Below are positions 51,038 to 58,812 of a DNA stretch of 64,000 bases, piece after piece (the first letter of the stretch is position 1; the number at the start of each line of letters is the position of its first letter). The DNA comes from Mycolicibacter sp. MU0102 (GTDB lineage: Bacteria > Actinomycetota > Actinomycetes > Mycobacteriales > Mycobacteriaceae), in assembly GCF_963378105.1 (NCBI RefSeq), contig NZ_OY726398.1:4030001-4094000 (forward strand), read 5' to 3'. Position numbers and translations under genes: made by a program. The notes under the pieces are model-generated. The model saw only the letters and a program-made list of their open reading frames with translations. It made no database searches and was not told the origin of the DNA.

Positions 51038-52032
51038 TGCGGGTCGCAGTCACCGGCGGCACCGGCTACCTCGGCGCCCACACGGTCAAGACACTGCTGG
51101 AAGCCGGGCATTCGGTGCGGCTGCTGGTCGCCCCGGGCTGCGGTGACGAGCCCGTCATCCCCCGGCTGCGCGAACTGGGCGCTCTGGAGGTGCTCGACGG
51201 CGACATCCGCGACACCGCGGTGGTGGCTGCGCTGTTGGACGGCTGCGACTCGGTGCTGCATGCCGCCGGGGTGGTCGGCACCAACGACCGCCAGGAAAAG
51301 TTGATGTGGGACATCAACGCCTACGCCACTGAAGCGATTCTGACCCGCGCCGTTGCCGCCGGCCTGGACCCGGTGGTGTCGGTCAGTTCCTACAGCGCGC
51401 TCTTTCCGCCACCGGACGGGATCATCGGCCCGGATTCGCCGACCGTGCCGGGGCGCAGCGCGTATGCGCGCACCAAGGCCTACGGCGAGCGGGTGGCCCG
51501 CAGGCTGCAGGACGAGGGCGCACCGGTCGTGGTCACCTATCCCTCCAGCGTCGTCGGCCCGGCGTTTCACACCGCTCCCGGCGTCACCGAACGGGGCTGG
51601 GCTCCGATCGTGAAGTACCGGGTGGCGCCGGTGGTGCGCGGCGGCATGGCGATGGTCGACGTCCGCGACATCGGCCTGGTGCACGAAGCGCTGATGCGTC
51701 CCGGACGCGGCCCGCACCGCTACCTGTGTGGCGGAATCATGGTCAGCTTCGACGAGATGATCGCCGCGGTCGAGCAGGGTTTGGGCAAGCCGGTGCGGCG
51801 AATTCCTATTGCTCCCAGCGTCTTCAAGGGCATCGGCCGGGTCAGCGACCTGGCCAGCAAGCTGCTGCCGCTGCCCGAGTCGCTGAGCTACGAGGCGGCC
51901 TGGCTGCTGACCTCTGCCACCCCGACCGACGACTCGGCCACGCTGGCCGATCTGGGGCTGGCGTGGCGGTCACCGATCGAGGCGATCGTGGAGTCGCTGC
52001 GGGCGCCCCTCGCCTCCCCGCCCAACGTGTAA
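51037..52032 (+). CDS. NAD-dependent epimerase/3beta-HSD-type extended SDR
   Basis: A 331-residue extended SDR. The N-terminal TGGTGYLGAHTVKTLLEAGH is the cofactor motif, HAAGVVG follows the third strand, and the catalytic Tyr-x3-Lys is in YARTKAYGERVARRL. It overlaps echA19 by one base, so they form an operon, which suggests a role in the same pathway. 3beta-hydroxysteroid dehydrogenase/isomerase and dihydroflavonol-reductase-like enzymes share this fold. A strong inverted repeat follows four bases after the stop. Confidence 0.85.
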   Translation: MRVAVTGGTGYLGAHTVKTLLEAGHSVRLLVAPGCGDEPVIPRLRELGALEVLDGDIRDTAVVAALLDGCDSVLHAAGVVGTNDRQEKLMWDINAYATEAILTRAVAAGLDPVVSVSSYSALFPPPDGIIGPDSPTVPGRSAYARTKAYGERVARRLQDEGAPVVVTYPSSVVGPAFHTAPGVTERGWAPIVKYRVAPVVRGGMAMVDVRDIGLVHEALMRPGRGPHRYLCGGIMVSFDEMIAAVEQGLGKPVRRIPIAPSVFKGIGRVSDLASKLLPLPESLSYEAAWLLTSATPTDDSATLADLGLAWRSPIEAIVESLRAPLASPPNV

Positions 52033-52036
52033 CCAC

Positions 52037-52062
52037 TGCGAAGATCCGGCCGGATTTTCGCA
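52037..52062. terminator. 13-bp-arm inverted repeat after the epimerase gene
   Basis: TGCGAAGATCCGG (52037-52049) and CCGGATTTTCGCA (52050-52062) are complementary except for one G-T pair, giving a long stem with no real loop, four bases after the upstream stop codon. CACT/AGTG just outside can extend it with a small bulge. It may act as a loop-poor mycobacterial-style terminator or be part of a repeat; a related sequence occurs at the other end of the gene remnant. Confidence 0.5.
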
Positions 52063-52364
52063 ACCAGTGCACGCCACAGACCCAGATCCCGGTCTACGAC
52101 AAATGGCAGCAACTGGTGGCTGTGCTGGATATGGGTTGGGAGGAGATCAAAGTCGGCCTCGACTACGAGGGCGACCACCATCGCACCAGCGCACGGCAAT
52201 TCAACAAGGACATCCGGCGCCATGAGACGGTCACTGGTCTTGGCTGGATCAACCTGCGGATCACTGTCGAAGACACCGAAGCCGGGATCACCGGCCGAGT
52301 CAGCGATGCCTGGGCTCGCCGAACGTGTACTGAGCCTGAGATTTTCGCGAAACATCCGGCCTGA
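52063..52364 (+). pseudogene. 3' remnant of a DUF559/endonuclease-like mycobacterial protein (Rv3517 position)
   Basis: The frame ending at 52364 encodes a clear C-terminal piece of a common mycobacterial family: PQTQIPVYDKWQQLVAVLDM, then GWEEIKVGLDYEGDHHRTSA, RQFNKDIRRHETVTGLGW and RITVEDTEAGITGRVSDA. Full family members have about 180 more residues upstream, absent here; the frame instead runs back into the epimerase gene out of phase. No start codon begins a complete domain. In M. tuberculosis Rv3517 occupies this slot, so this is probably its decayed relic. Confidence 0.7.
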
Positions 52365-52385
52365 TTACACGCTCGGCGAAGACGC

Positions 52386-53615
52386 CTAGACCAACACCGG
52401 TTTGCTCGGGGTGAACACCACCGGCATCGATTCCAGGCCACTGACGAAGTTCGCCGGGCGCAGCGGCAATGCGTCGCCGGATGCCAGCCGCAGATCCGGC
52501 AGGCGCTGCAGAATCCGCTGCGTCATCAGCCGCAATTCCAGCCGGGCCAGCTGATTGCCCAGGCAGAAATGCGTGCCGAAACCGAACGCCACGTGACTGT
52601 TGGGGTCGCGGGTGACGTCGAAGCGTTCCGGCTCGTCGAACACCGACTCGTCGAAGTTGGCCGACTCGAACAGCAGCAGCATTTTCTCGCCCTCGCGCAG
52701 CTGCGTGCCGTGGAACTCAGTGTCGCGGGTCAGGGTGCGACACATGTTCTTCACCGGCGAGGTCCACCGCAGCATCTCCTCGATCGCCACCGGCAACCGA
52801 TCGGGTTCGCGCTGCAGCAACTCCCACTGATCGAGGTGGCGCAGTAGCTGGGCCGTGCCACCGGACAGGGTGTGCCGAGTGGTCTCGTCACCGCCGATCA
52901 GGATCAACAGCGTCTCGAAGATGATCTCGTCGTCGGTCATCTGTGCGCCGTCCACCTCGGCGTTGACCAGCACGGAGAACAGGTCGTCGGTGGGCTCGGC
53001 CCGACGTTTCGTGATGGTGTTCCTGGTGAATTCGGTCCAGCCGGCGAACGCCGCCATGACCGCTTGAGCCGTCGCCGATTCCGGATCCAGGTGTGAGCTC
53101 AGTCCGGCCACCAGGTCGTCTGACCACCGCAGCAGCATCGATCGTTCTTCGGGCAGCACCCCGAGCATGTCACCGATCACCGCCATCGGAAGCGGGGCGG
53201 CGATATCGCGGACGAAGTCGCATTCACCGCGCTCGCACACCGCGTCGATGAGGGTGTCGCACAACGTCTCGATGGACGGCAGCTGGGCATGCACGCGTTT
53301 ACGGGTGAACCCGGCGTTGACCAGCTTGCGGCGCAGCAGGTGCGCGGGGTCGTCCATGTCGATCATGTACGGGAAGCCCGGTTGATCGGGACGGATGCCG
53401 CCGGCGTTGGAGAACACCTCGGGTGTGCGTTCGGCGTCGATCACCGCTTGGTAGGTGGCCGCCGCGGCCAGCCCGTTGCGGTCCCGGAACACCGGCTCGT
53501 TGGTCCGCATCCAGCCGTAGGCGCCACGAGCACCCCCGTCGGCGTAGAACGTGCCGTCGGTCAGATCGACGTCCGGCTTGGTGGCCGGCTTCGCATCGGC
53601 CATTACCTCGGTCAT
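52386..53615 (-). CDS. cyp142: CYP142, sterol 26/27-hydroxylase cytochrome P450
   Basis: A 409-residue P450 closely matching CYP142A1 (Rv3518c, 398 residues), which oxidises the cholesterol side-chain terminus to the carboxylate used by FadD ligases. The I-helix is GGDETTRH, the ExxR motif is in EEMLRW (about 279-284), and the haem-ligand loop FGFGTHFCLGNQLAR places Cys at 351. The N-terminus is about 10 residues longer than the M. tuberculosis protein; an ATG at residue 5 is an alternative. It is divergent from the Rv3519-like gene, 30 bases apart. Confidence 0.95.
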   Translation of the reverse strand: MTEVMADAKPATKPDVDLTDGTFYADGGARGAYGWMRTNEPVFRDRNGLAAAATYQAVIDAERTPEVFSNAGGIRPDQPGFPYMIDMDDPAHLLRRKLVNAGFTRKRVHAQLPSIETLCDTLIDAVCERGECDFVRDIAAPLPMAVIGDMLGVLPEERSMLLRWSDDLVAGLSSHLDPESATAQAVMAAFAGWTEFTRNTITKRRAEPTDDLFSVLVNAEVDGAQMTDDEIIFETLLILIGGDETTRHTLSGGTAQLLRHLDQWELLQREPDRLPVAIEEMLRWTSPVKNMCRTLTRDTEFHGTQLREGEKMLLLFESANFDESVFDEPERFDVTRDPNSHVAFGFGTHFCLGNQLARLELRLMTQRILQRLPDLRLASGDALPLRPANFVSGLESMPVVFTPSKPVLV

Positions 53616-53645
53616 TGACGTCCTCCCCGGATTACAGTGGGAGCC

Positions 53646-54371
53646 ATGGCTCTTTCACAGCACACCATCGCTGGCACTGTGCTTACCATGCCGGTCCGTA
53701 TCCGTCACGCGGATGTGCATTCCGCTATGTTTTCGGTCCCTGCAGACGCCGCGCAGGCGATGATCGACTACAGCGGCCTGCAGGTCTTCCAGCAGCAGCC
53801 GGGGCGCGCCGTGGTCAATCTGATGCTGGCGCGCTACATCGACGGCGACCTCGGCCGCTACCTGGAATTCGGCACCGCGGTGATGGTCAACCCCCCGGGC
53901 ACCGAGGCCAGCGGCTGGCGCGCACTGGGCGCCGCCGGCGCGTTCATCCACCATCTGCCGGTCGACCAGGAGTTCACCCTCGAGGCCGGACGCACCATCT
54001 GGGGATTCCCGAAGATCATGGCGGACTTCACCGTTCGCGACGGACGGCAGTTGGGTTTCGATGTCGCCGCTGGCGGCCAGCACATCGCCACCATGGAATT
54101 CGGTCGCGGGCTGCCGGTTCCGGGGTTGCTCACGTCCAAGCCCCGGGTGCTCCAAGCATTCAGCCATCTCGACGGGGTTACCCGCCAAGTACCTTGGGAG
54201 ATGCGGATTTCGAAAGTGCGCGGGTCGCTCGGCGGCACCACGCTGCGGCTGGGCACCCACCCCTACGCCCGCGAGCTGGCCGCGCTGGGCCTGCCCAAGC
54301 GGCCGATGATGTCGTCGACCGTGGGCCGCGTCGAGATGACCTTCGGCGACGCACAGGTGATCGGCAGCTAA
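53646..54371 (+). CDS. Acetoacetate-decarboxylase-family protein (Rv3519-like)
   Basis: A 241-residue protein. WGFPKIMADF contains the lysine that forms the Schiff base in acetoacetate decarboxylases, in the middle of the chain as expected. Other segments are YSGLQVFQQQPGRAVVNLML and FGRGLPVPGL. ADC-like proteins include decarboxylases, aldolases and cyclases, so the exact reaction is open. ATG 53646 is preferred over a GTG nine bases earlier. It occupies the Rv3519 position in the cholesterol cluster. Confidence 0.85.
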   Translation: MALSQHTIAGTVLTMPVRIRHADVHSAMFSVPADAAQAMIDYSGLQVFQQQPGRAVVNLMLARYIDGDLGRYLEFGTAVMVNPPGTEASGWRALGAAGAFIHHLPVDQEFTLEAGRTIWGFPKIMADFTVRDGRQLGFDVAAGGQHIATMEFGRGLPVPGLLTSKPRVLQAFSHLDGVTRQVPWEMRISKVRGSLGGTTLRLGTHPYARELAALGLPKRPMMSSTVGRVEMTFGDAQVIGS

Positions 54372-54487
54372 CCGTCCACGCACGGCCGGGGCTGATCCAC
54401 GAACTTCGGCCATTCTCCTCGGTGAATTGACGCCCGCACGACCGGCTGTCAACGTTGATTCACAGCTGACGCAATAGAGGAGTCACG
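54372..54487 (+). promoter_or_regulatory. Leader of the TNT cassette with 10-bp palindrome
   Basis: This 116-base gap separates the Rv3519-like gene from the toxin cassette. It holds the perfect palindrome TCAACGTTGA at 54449-54458, and a GAGGAG ribosome site (54477-54482) five bases before the ATG at 54488. TTGACG at 54427-54432 could be a -35 element. No KstR box is present, so the cassette is probably not under sterol control. Confidence 0.35.
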
Positions 54488-54802
54488 ATGTTCGTCGATC
54501 CGGCAATGCTGAAGGACGGGGCAACCCATTCGCACAGCGCCGCGGACCACGCCCAGGCGGGCGCGGCGTCGTTGGATCAGACTGCGGTGGCGGCGGGAAT
54601 CTTCGGCAGTTTTGGCGCCGCCGACACCTTCCACCAGGCGATCTCGACCCGCCATTGCGACCACATCACAACCCTCAACGATCAGCGCCGGGTTTTGGCC
54701 GATGTCGCGGACAAGGCACACCACGCCCGGCGGGCATTTATCGGTATGGATCAGCACAACGCGGCCGAACTTCGTGCAGTGCGGTGCAACTCCGCTACAT
54801 AA
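54488..54802 (+). CDS. DUF2563 family protein (ESX-type helical accessory)
   Basis: A 104-residue protein beginning MFVDPAMLKDGATHSHSAAD and ending HNAAELRAVRCNSAT, the hallmarks of mycobacterial DUF2563 proteins. The chain is a predicted helical hairpin with a Gly-rich turn (GIFGSFGAAD), similar in size and shape to WXG100-type ESX substrates or chaperone-like partners. It overlaps the toxin gene by 19 bases. In other mycobacteria DUF2563 genes lie just before large toxins with the same N-terminal domain, so a role in presenting the toxin for type VII secretion is likely but inferred. Confidence 0.82.
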   Translation: MFVDPAMLKDGATHSHSAADHAQAGAASLDQTAVAAGIFGSFGAADTFHQAISTRHCDHITTLNDQRRVLADVADKAHHARRAFIGMDQHNAAELRAVRCNSAT

Positions 54803-56670
54803 GCCTGCCGCTGCTCATCGATGCCGTGGGCGGCGACCCGTGGCAGGTCAACAACACCCTGCGAAGCGGTAACCCGGCCGCTGTCGACGAGCTCGCGCAG
54901 GCCTTCCACAACGCCGGCGCGTGTACCGCCGCGTCCAGCGCGGCGTTCACCCAAGCCCGCCAACGCTTTCAGGCCGCTTGGAACCGGGAGAACGGCGAGC
55001 ACCCGATCAACGACTCGGTGGAAGTGCAACGCGCCACCGACACCTTGCACCTGCAGCAAACCCAGCTCACGGCAATCGGCACCGACCTGGAGATGATCGC
55101 CGCCGCGCTGGCCGAGGCCCAGAAGTCGGCGGCCGCGAAGATCAACGCGCTGGAGATCCAGCTTCAAGACATCGACAACCGCATCTGCATGTACCAGCAG
55201 GCACACCTGGATACCGCCGAGTTGGAGCAGGTCGCTATCGATGACACTGCCGGCATCTTGCACCAGATCGAAAAGCTCCGCGACGACTACGCCGGAATAC
55301 TTCAGGTTTCGACAACCAAGCTGCTCTCCCACGGCTACGACCGGGCACCGCTGGGTGGCCCCCTCGGTCCCGCCCCGAGCGCGCCGGGCGACCAGTCCGC
55401 GTTCGAGGAGCTGTTGCGCGCCAACGACCAGGCGGTGCTCGATGCAATGGCGCGGGTGCGGGCCGCCCAAAAGGCACTCGACGACGCCACGGCCAAGGCT
55501 TACCAACGGGGCGCCGGCAGCGACGCGGCCCAGGAGGCGATGACGCGGCTGCCGGCCTTGAAGAAGAACCTCGCCGATGCCCTCGACGACCTGGGCAAGA
55601 TCCCCGACTACTCGACCATCGATCCTGCCTCGGTGCGCCTGGGCCCCGACGGCGCCGTGTCATTCGCCTACACCCTCGAGGGTCAAAAGGTGGTGGTGAC
55701 CGGCACCCTCAAAAACGGCACCGGCGAGATCTACGACCAAGGCGCCGCCGCCGGCAGTGGCGCCTACTTCAGCTATCAGGACGGCGAGCTGGCCGCCTCC
55801 CGGTTCCTCGACCCGGGCCGCGTCACCCCCGATGACGCGCTGCTGCAGAACGTCATCTTCACCGCGGTGGGTGCCGGGCCCGCCGTCACCGCCGGCAAGG
55901 CCGGCGTCGAAGCCGGCTGGCAAGGCATACGGTCCCTGTTCGCCCGCGAAGCCCTCGAAACCAGCGGCGGTACCGCTGCCGCCTTGAGCGCCGACAACGT
56001 GCTGCCGCGCGCGATCACCCAGGCCGAAATCCGCGCGCAGGCCGCCGCCGACGATCTCGCTATCCACCACCCCGGCGTGCACGCCCCGGTCACCACCAGT
56101 GGCGATAACATCCCGCCACCGCTGACGACCGCCGATCAAGGCCCAGCGGTGCTTACGCACGAACACGTCCCACACAGCGGGCCACACGTGCCGGCCCCAG
56201 CAGCCGAGGTACATCCATTACCAGCTGATTCACCCTTGTTCGAGGGCTACCACCCCATCGAACCGGGACCACAATTCACCGACTCCGCCGGCCGCTTGAT
56301 CTACCCTGATGACAGCCTGGCCAGCAAGCCGTACGCAATACCGGGCACCGTCATCCCCGACGCCGACTTGACCGCGGGAACCGAACTCGGACGATTCGGC
56401 AAACCCGGCGGCGCCTATTTGGCCCCCGATGGAACACCCTTCGCCCAGCTGTCGCTACCGCCAGGAAGTGCCACTAACCCCTATTACACATACGTCGTAA
56501 ATGATCGGACAGCGCTTCCGCCCGGCTGGCGCCTAGAACAATCCCAAGCAGCCCCTTGGTTCCACCAACCCGGCGGCGGAACCCAATATCGCGTGATAGC
56601 ACCAGCAGGAGAAGACGCTTCGATCGAGGCATTGATCGAGTCAGGTTACCTGAAAGAGGTTCGTAGATGA
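54784..56670 (+). CDS. TNT-domain toxin (NAD+ glycohydrolase-like polymorphic toxin)
   Basis: A 628-residue protein. Residues about 1-210 form a helical module common in mycobacterial secreted proteins (LRYISLPLLIDAVGGDPWQV; NRENGEHPINDSVEVQRATD; then IEKLRDDYAGIL). A middle region (about 210-430) and a Pro/His-rich linker (about 430-520) follow. The C-terminal about 100 residues match the tuberculosis necrotizing toxin fold: GRFGKPGGAYLAPDGTPFAQ and APWFHQPGGGTQYRV, ending IEALIESGYLKEV. TNT in CpnT hydrolyses NAD+. GTG 54784 is chosen because the domain begins there. Its stop overlaps the immunity gene (ATGA). Some catalytic positions appear substituted (see findings). Confidence 0.85.
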   Translation: MQLRYISLPLLIDAVGGDPWQVNNTLRSGNPAAVDELAQAFHNAGACTAASSAAFTQARQRFQAAWNRENGEHPINDSVEVQRATDTLHLQQTQLTAIGTDLEMIAAALAEAQKSAAAKINALEIQLQDIDNRICMYQQAHLDTAELEQVAIDDTAGILHQIEKLRDDYAGILQVSTTKLLSHGYDRAPLGGPLGPAPSAPGDQSAFEELLRANDQAVLDAMARVRAAQKALDDATAKAYQRGAGSDAAQEAMTRLPALKKNLADALDDLGKIPDYSTIDPASVRLGPDGAVSFAYTLEGQKVVVTGTLKNGTGEIYDQGAAAGSGAYFSYQDGELAASRFLDPGRVTPDDALLQNVIFTAVGAGPAVTAGKAGVEAGWQGIRSLFAREALETSGGTAAALSADNVLPRAITQAEIRAQAAADDLAIHHPGVHAPVTTSGDNIPPPLTTADQGPAVLTHEHVPHSGPHVPAPAAEVHPLPADSPLFEGYHPIEPGPQFTDSAGRLIYPDDSLASKPYAIPGTVIPDADLTAGTELGRFGKPGGAYLAPDGTPFAQLSLPPGSATNPYYTYVVNDRTALPPGWRLEQSQAAPWFHQPGGGTQYRVIAPAGEDASIEALIESGYLKEVRR

Positions 56671-57152
56671 CAGGCAAATTCACTCGACTGTCCCACGCAT
56701 GGGCCGAGTTTGCTAATTTGGCCAGCCTGAGGAGTATTTCCGTATCGCTGGACAACAAGGCGGCGGCAACTTTTCTAGCCGACGACGAATCATTTTACCT
56801 TTACAAAGAGGGTGACTGGTGGGTAGTAGATCGGACAGACGACCGTGGTAAGCGCTACACTGCTACTGCGAAATTTTCCAATTTCGAACTCCTAGAGAAA
56901 TACCTGATTTGGCGATGGGGTTCCACTGCGCGAAGCGCATTCTCCCTGGAAAGCTTGGGTCCGCCCCTGTACAAGATGGGCTTCAGCAGCAACGTCACTG
57001 TGGCGCCAACCGAAAACCAATGGAAAACAGAGATCAAATCGGCCGCAGGAAGCGCGATTCTAGGACAGCCTTACAGCACCATCTTCAGTCATTTGATGTC
57101 GAAATCCATTGACGAGATCAACGAGATGGTTAGAGCAGGGTTTCCCACATGA
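56667..57152 (+). CDS. Candidate immunity protein for the TNT toxin
   Basis: A 161-residue soluble protein (starts MTGKFTRLSHAWAEFANLAS) with ESFYLYKEGDWWVVDRTDDR and SNFELLEKYLIWRWGSTARS. It has no signal peptide or membrane segment, as expected of a cytosolic antitoxin like IFT, the CpnT immunity factor (about 176 residues). The ATG overlaps the toxin stop by four bases. Hand count of 56761-56880 gives about 50% G+C, far below its neighbours, suggesting foreign origin. Immunity function is inferred from position and size. Confidence 0.68.
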   Translation: MTGKFTRLSHAWAEFANLASLRSISVSLDNKAAATFLADDESFYLYKEGDWWVVDRTDDRGKRYTATAKFSNFELLEKYLIWRWGSTARSAFSLESLGPPLYKMGFSSNVTVAPTENQWKTEIKSAAGSAILGQPYSTIFSHLMSKSIDEINEMVRAGFPT

Positions 57153-57199
57153 GCGGACACCAGGGCACACAGAGGCAGCCGAGCGCGCCTCACCCCTAA
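57149..57199 (+). other. 16-residue reading frame coupled to the immunity gene, possible remnant
   Basis: An ATG overlapping the immunity-gene stop (ATGA) opens 16 codons (MSGHQGTQRQPSAPHP) and stops inside the end of the convergent fadD gene. The arrangement mimics a translationally coupled gene, so it may be the beginning of a gene cut off when the cassette inserted, or it may be chance. Confidence 0.25.
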
Positions 57200-58746
57200 A
57201 TCTTGGCGTCCCGCCCCTCCCAGTACGGGTCGCGCAGCTTGCGCTTGTACAGCTTGCCGTTGGGGTCGCGCGGCATCTCCGTGATGTAGTCAATTGACTT
57301 GGGCAGCTTGAACTTCGCCAGCCGCGCCGCCGCGTACTCCATCAGCTCGGCGGTCAGCGCGTCATCGCCCACAACACCCTCGGCCGGCTGGACGACGGCC
57401 TTGATCGCCTCGCCCCAGTCCTCGTCGGGCACCCCGAACACCGCGACGTCGAGCACCTTCGGGTGAATGATCAGCTCGTTCTCGATCTCGGCCGGGTAGA
57501 CGTTGACCCCGCCGGAGATGATCATGTTGGTCTTGCGGTCCTGCAGAAACAGGTAGCCGTCCTCGTCCAGGTAGCCGACGTCGCCGACGGTGAACAGGTC
57601 ACCGGCCCGGTTTTCCTCGGTCTTCTTCTGGTCGTTGTGATAGGCGAAGGTAGAGCCGCCCATCTGCATGTAGACGGTGCCGACCTCACCGGCCGGCAGC
57701 TCGTTGCCGTCGTCGTCGAGCACCTTGACCACCGAATACGGCCAGGCCTTGCCCACCGAGCCCGGGTGCGTCAGCCACTCGGCGCCGCTGATCTTGGTGC
57801 CGCCGCCCTCGGTGGCGGCGTAGTACTCGGTGATCACCGGACCCCACCAGTCCAACATCTGACGCTTGACCTCGGGCGGGCACGGCGCCGCACCGTGAAT
57901 CATGTTGCGCAGCGAGGACATGTCGTAGCGCTCGCGCACCTCGGCGGGCAGTGCCAACAGCCGACGGAACTGGGTGGGCACCATGTGGCTGTGGGTGACC
58001 TTGTGCTGGTCGATCAACGCCAGCATCTCTTCGGGGTCCCACTTGTCCATCAGCACCACCTTGTGACCCAGCTGGATGGAGATCGACGAGAAGTTCAGCA
58101 CCGCAGTGTGATACAGCGGCGAACCACAGATGTGCACGTGGTTGTCGAACGGCAGCAGGTCATACAGCGCGAAGAAGCCGGCCGAGGCAACCGGCACCGC
58201 GTCGGGGTCGGCGCCGGTGAGCGGACGCTTGACACCCTTGGGCTTGCCGGTGGTACCGGAGGTGTAGAGCATCGCGGCGCCCATGGTGCGCACGTCGGGC
58301 CGGGTCGCCGGCTCGTCGGCACCCAATGCGGACAAAGGATGGAAACCCTCGATCGCTCCGACGGCGAACCGCCCCTCGGCGGGCAGGCCGGCCTCGTCCG
58401 CGGCGATCGTGGCTGCCTCAGCGAACCGCTCGTGGGCGACAACAACTTTCGCGCCGCTGTCGGAGATGATGTAGCCGATCTCCGGACCGGTCAGGTGCCA
58501 GTTGATGGCCACGATGTAGAGCCCGGTCTGCATGGCGGCGAAGTACACCGCGAGCGTGTCGACGATATTCGGCAGCACCATCACCAGCACGTCGCCGGGC
58601 TGCAGGCCCATCGCCTGCAGGCCGCGACCGTAGCGGTCCGCGCGGGCGGCCAGTTCCGCGTAGGTCAGCTGGCCACCGTGGACGTCCACCACGGCGACGG
58701 CGTCGGGGGTGTCACGGGCAATGTTCCACAGGCCGGCTTCACTCAT
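57196..58746 (-). CDS. Acyl-CoA synthetase (FadD), KstR-controlled
   Basis: A 516-residue ANL ligase. P-loop YTSGTTGKPKGVKRP, YAATEGGGTKI, hinge DRKTNMIISGGVNVYPAEIE and C-terminal lysine in PRDPNGKLYKRKLRDPYWEG. A perfect KstR palindrome ends eleven bases before the ATG, so this enzyme belongs to the sterol regulon. I do not recall a fadD between Rv3519 and Rv3520c in M. tuberculosis. Its substrate is probably a steroid or side-chain-derived acid. It is the third FadD in this 16-kb stretch, alongside FadD17 and FadD19. Confidence 0.88.
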   Translation of the reverse strand: MSEAGLWNIARDTPDAVAVVDVHGGQLTYAELAARADRYGRGLQAMGLQPGDVLVMVLPNIVDTLAVYFAAMQTGLYIVAINWHLTGPEIGYIISDSGAKVVVAHERFAEAATIAADEAGLPAEGRFAVGAIEGFHPLSALGADEPATRPDVRTMGAAMLYTSGTTGKPKGVKRPLTGADPDAVPVASAGFFALYDLLPFDNHVHICGSPLYHTAVLNFSSISIQLGHKVVLMDKWDPEEMLALIDQHKVTHSHMVPTQFRRLLALPAEVRERYDMSSLRNMIHGAAPCPPEVKRQMLDWWGPVITEYYAATEGGGTKISGAEWLTHPGSVGKAWPYSVVKVLDDDGNELPAGEVGTVYMQMGGSTFAYHNDQKKTEENRAGDLFTVGDVGYLDEDGYLFLQDRKTNMIISGGVNVYPAEIENELIIHPKVLDVAVFGVPDEDWGEAIKAVVQPAEGVVGDDALTAELMEYAAARLAKFKLPKSIDYITEMPRDPNGKLYKRKLRDPYWEGRDAKI

Positions 58747-58756
58747 TCGGCCAATC

Positions 58757-58770
58757 TAGAACGTGTTCTA
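58757..58770. promoter_or_regulatory. KstR box, perfect palindrome, upstream of fadD
   Basis: TAGAACGTGTTCTA is a perfect 14-bp palindrome and the best KstR site in the window. It is ten bases upstream of the fadD ATG at 58746. Confidence 0.9.
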
Positions 58771-58812
58771 GTCTGCCCGCAAGGTGGGACCGGCGCCGCG
58801 CGCCGAACCGAA

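Noticed and set aside
51726..52062. Reading the DUF559-like remnant as a longer intact gene starting at 51726
   Set aside because: That part overlaps the epimerase gene in another frame and has no family resemblance; homology starts only after the inverted repeat.
54655..54783. Longer start for the TNT toxin
   Set aside because: The extra residues lie out of frame within the DUF2563 gene and are not part of the conserved N-terminal module, which begins at GTG 54784.
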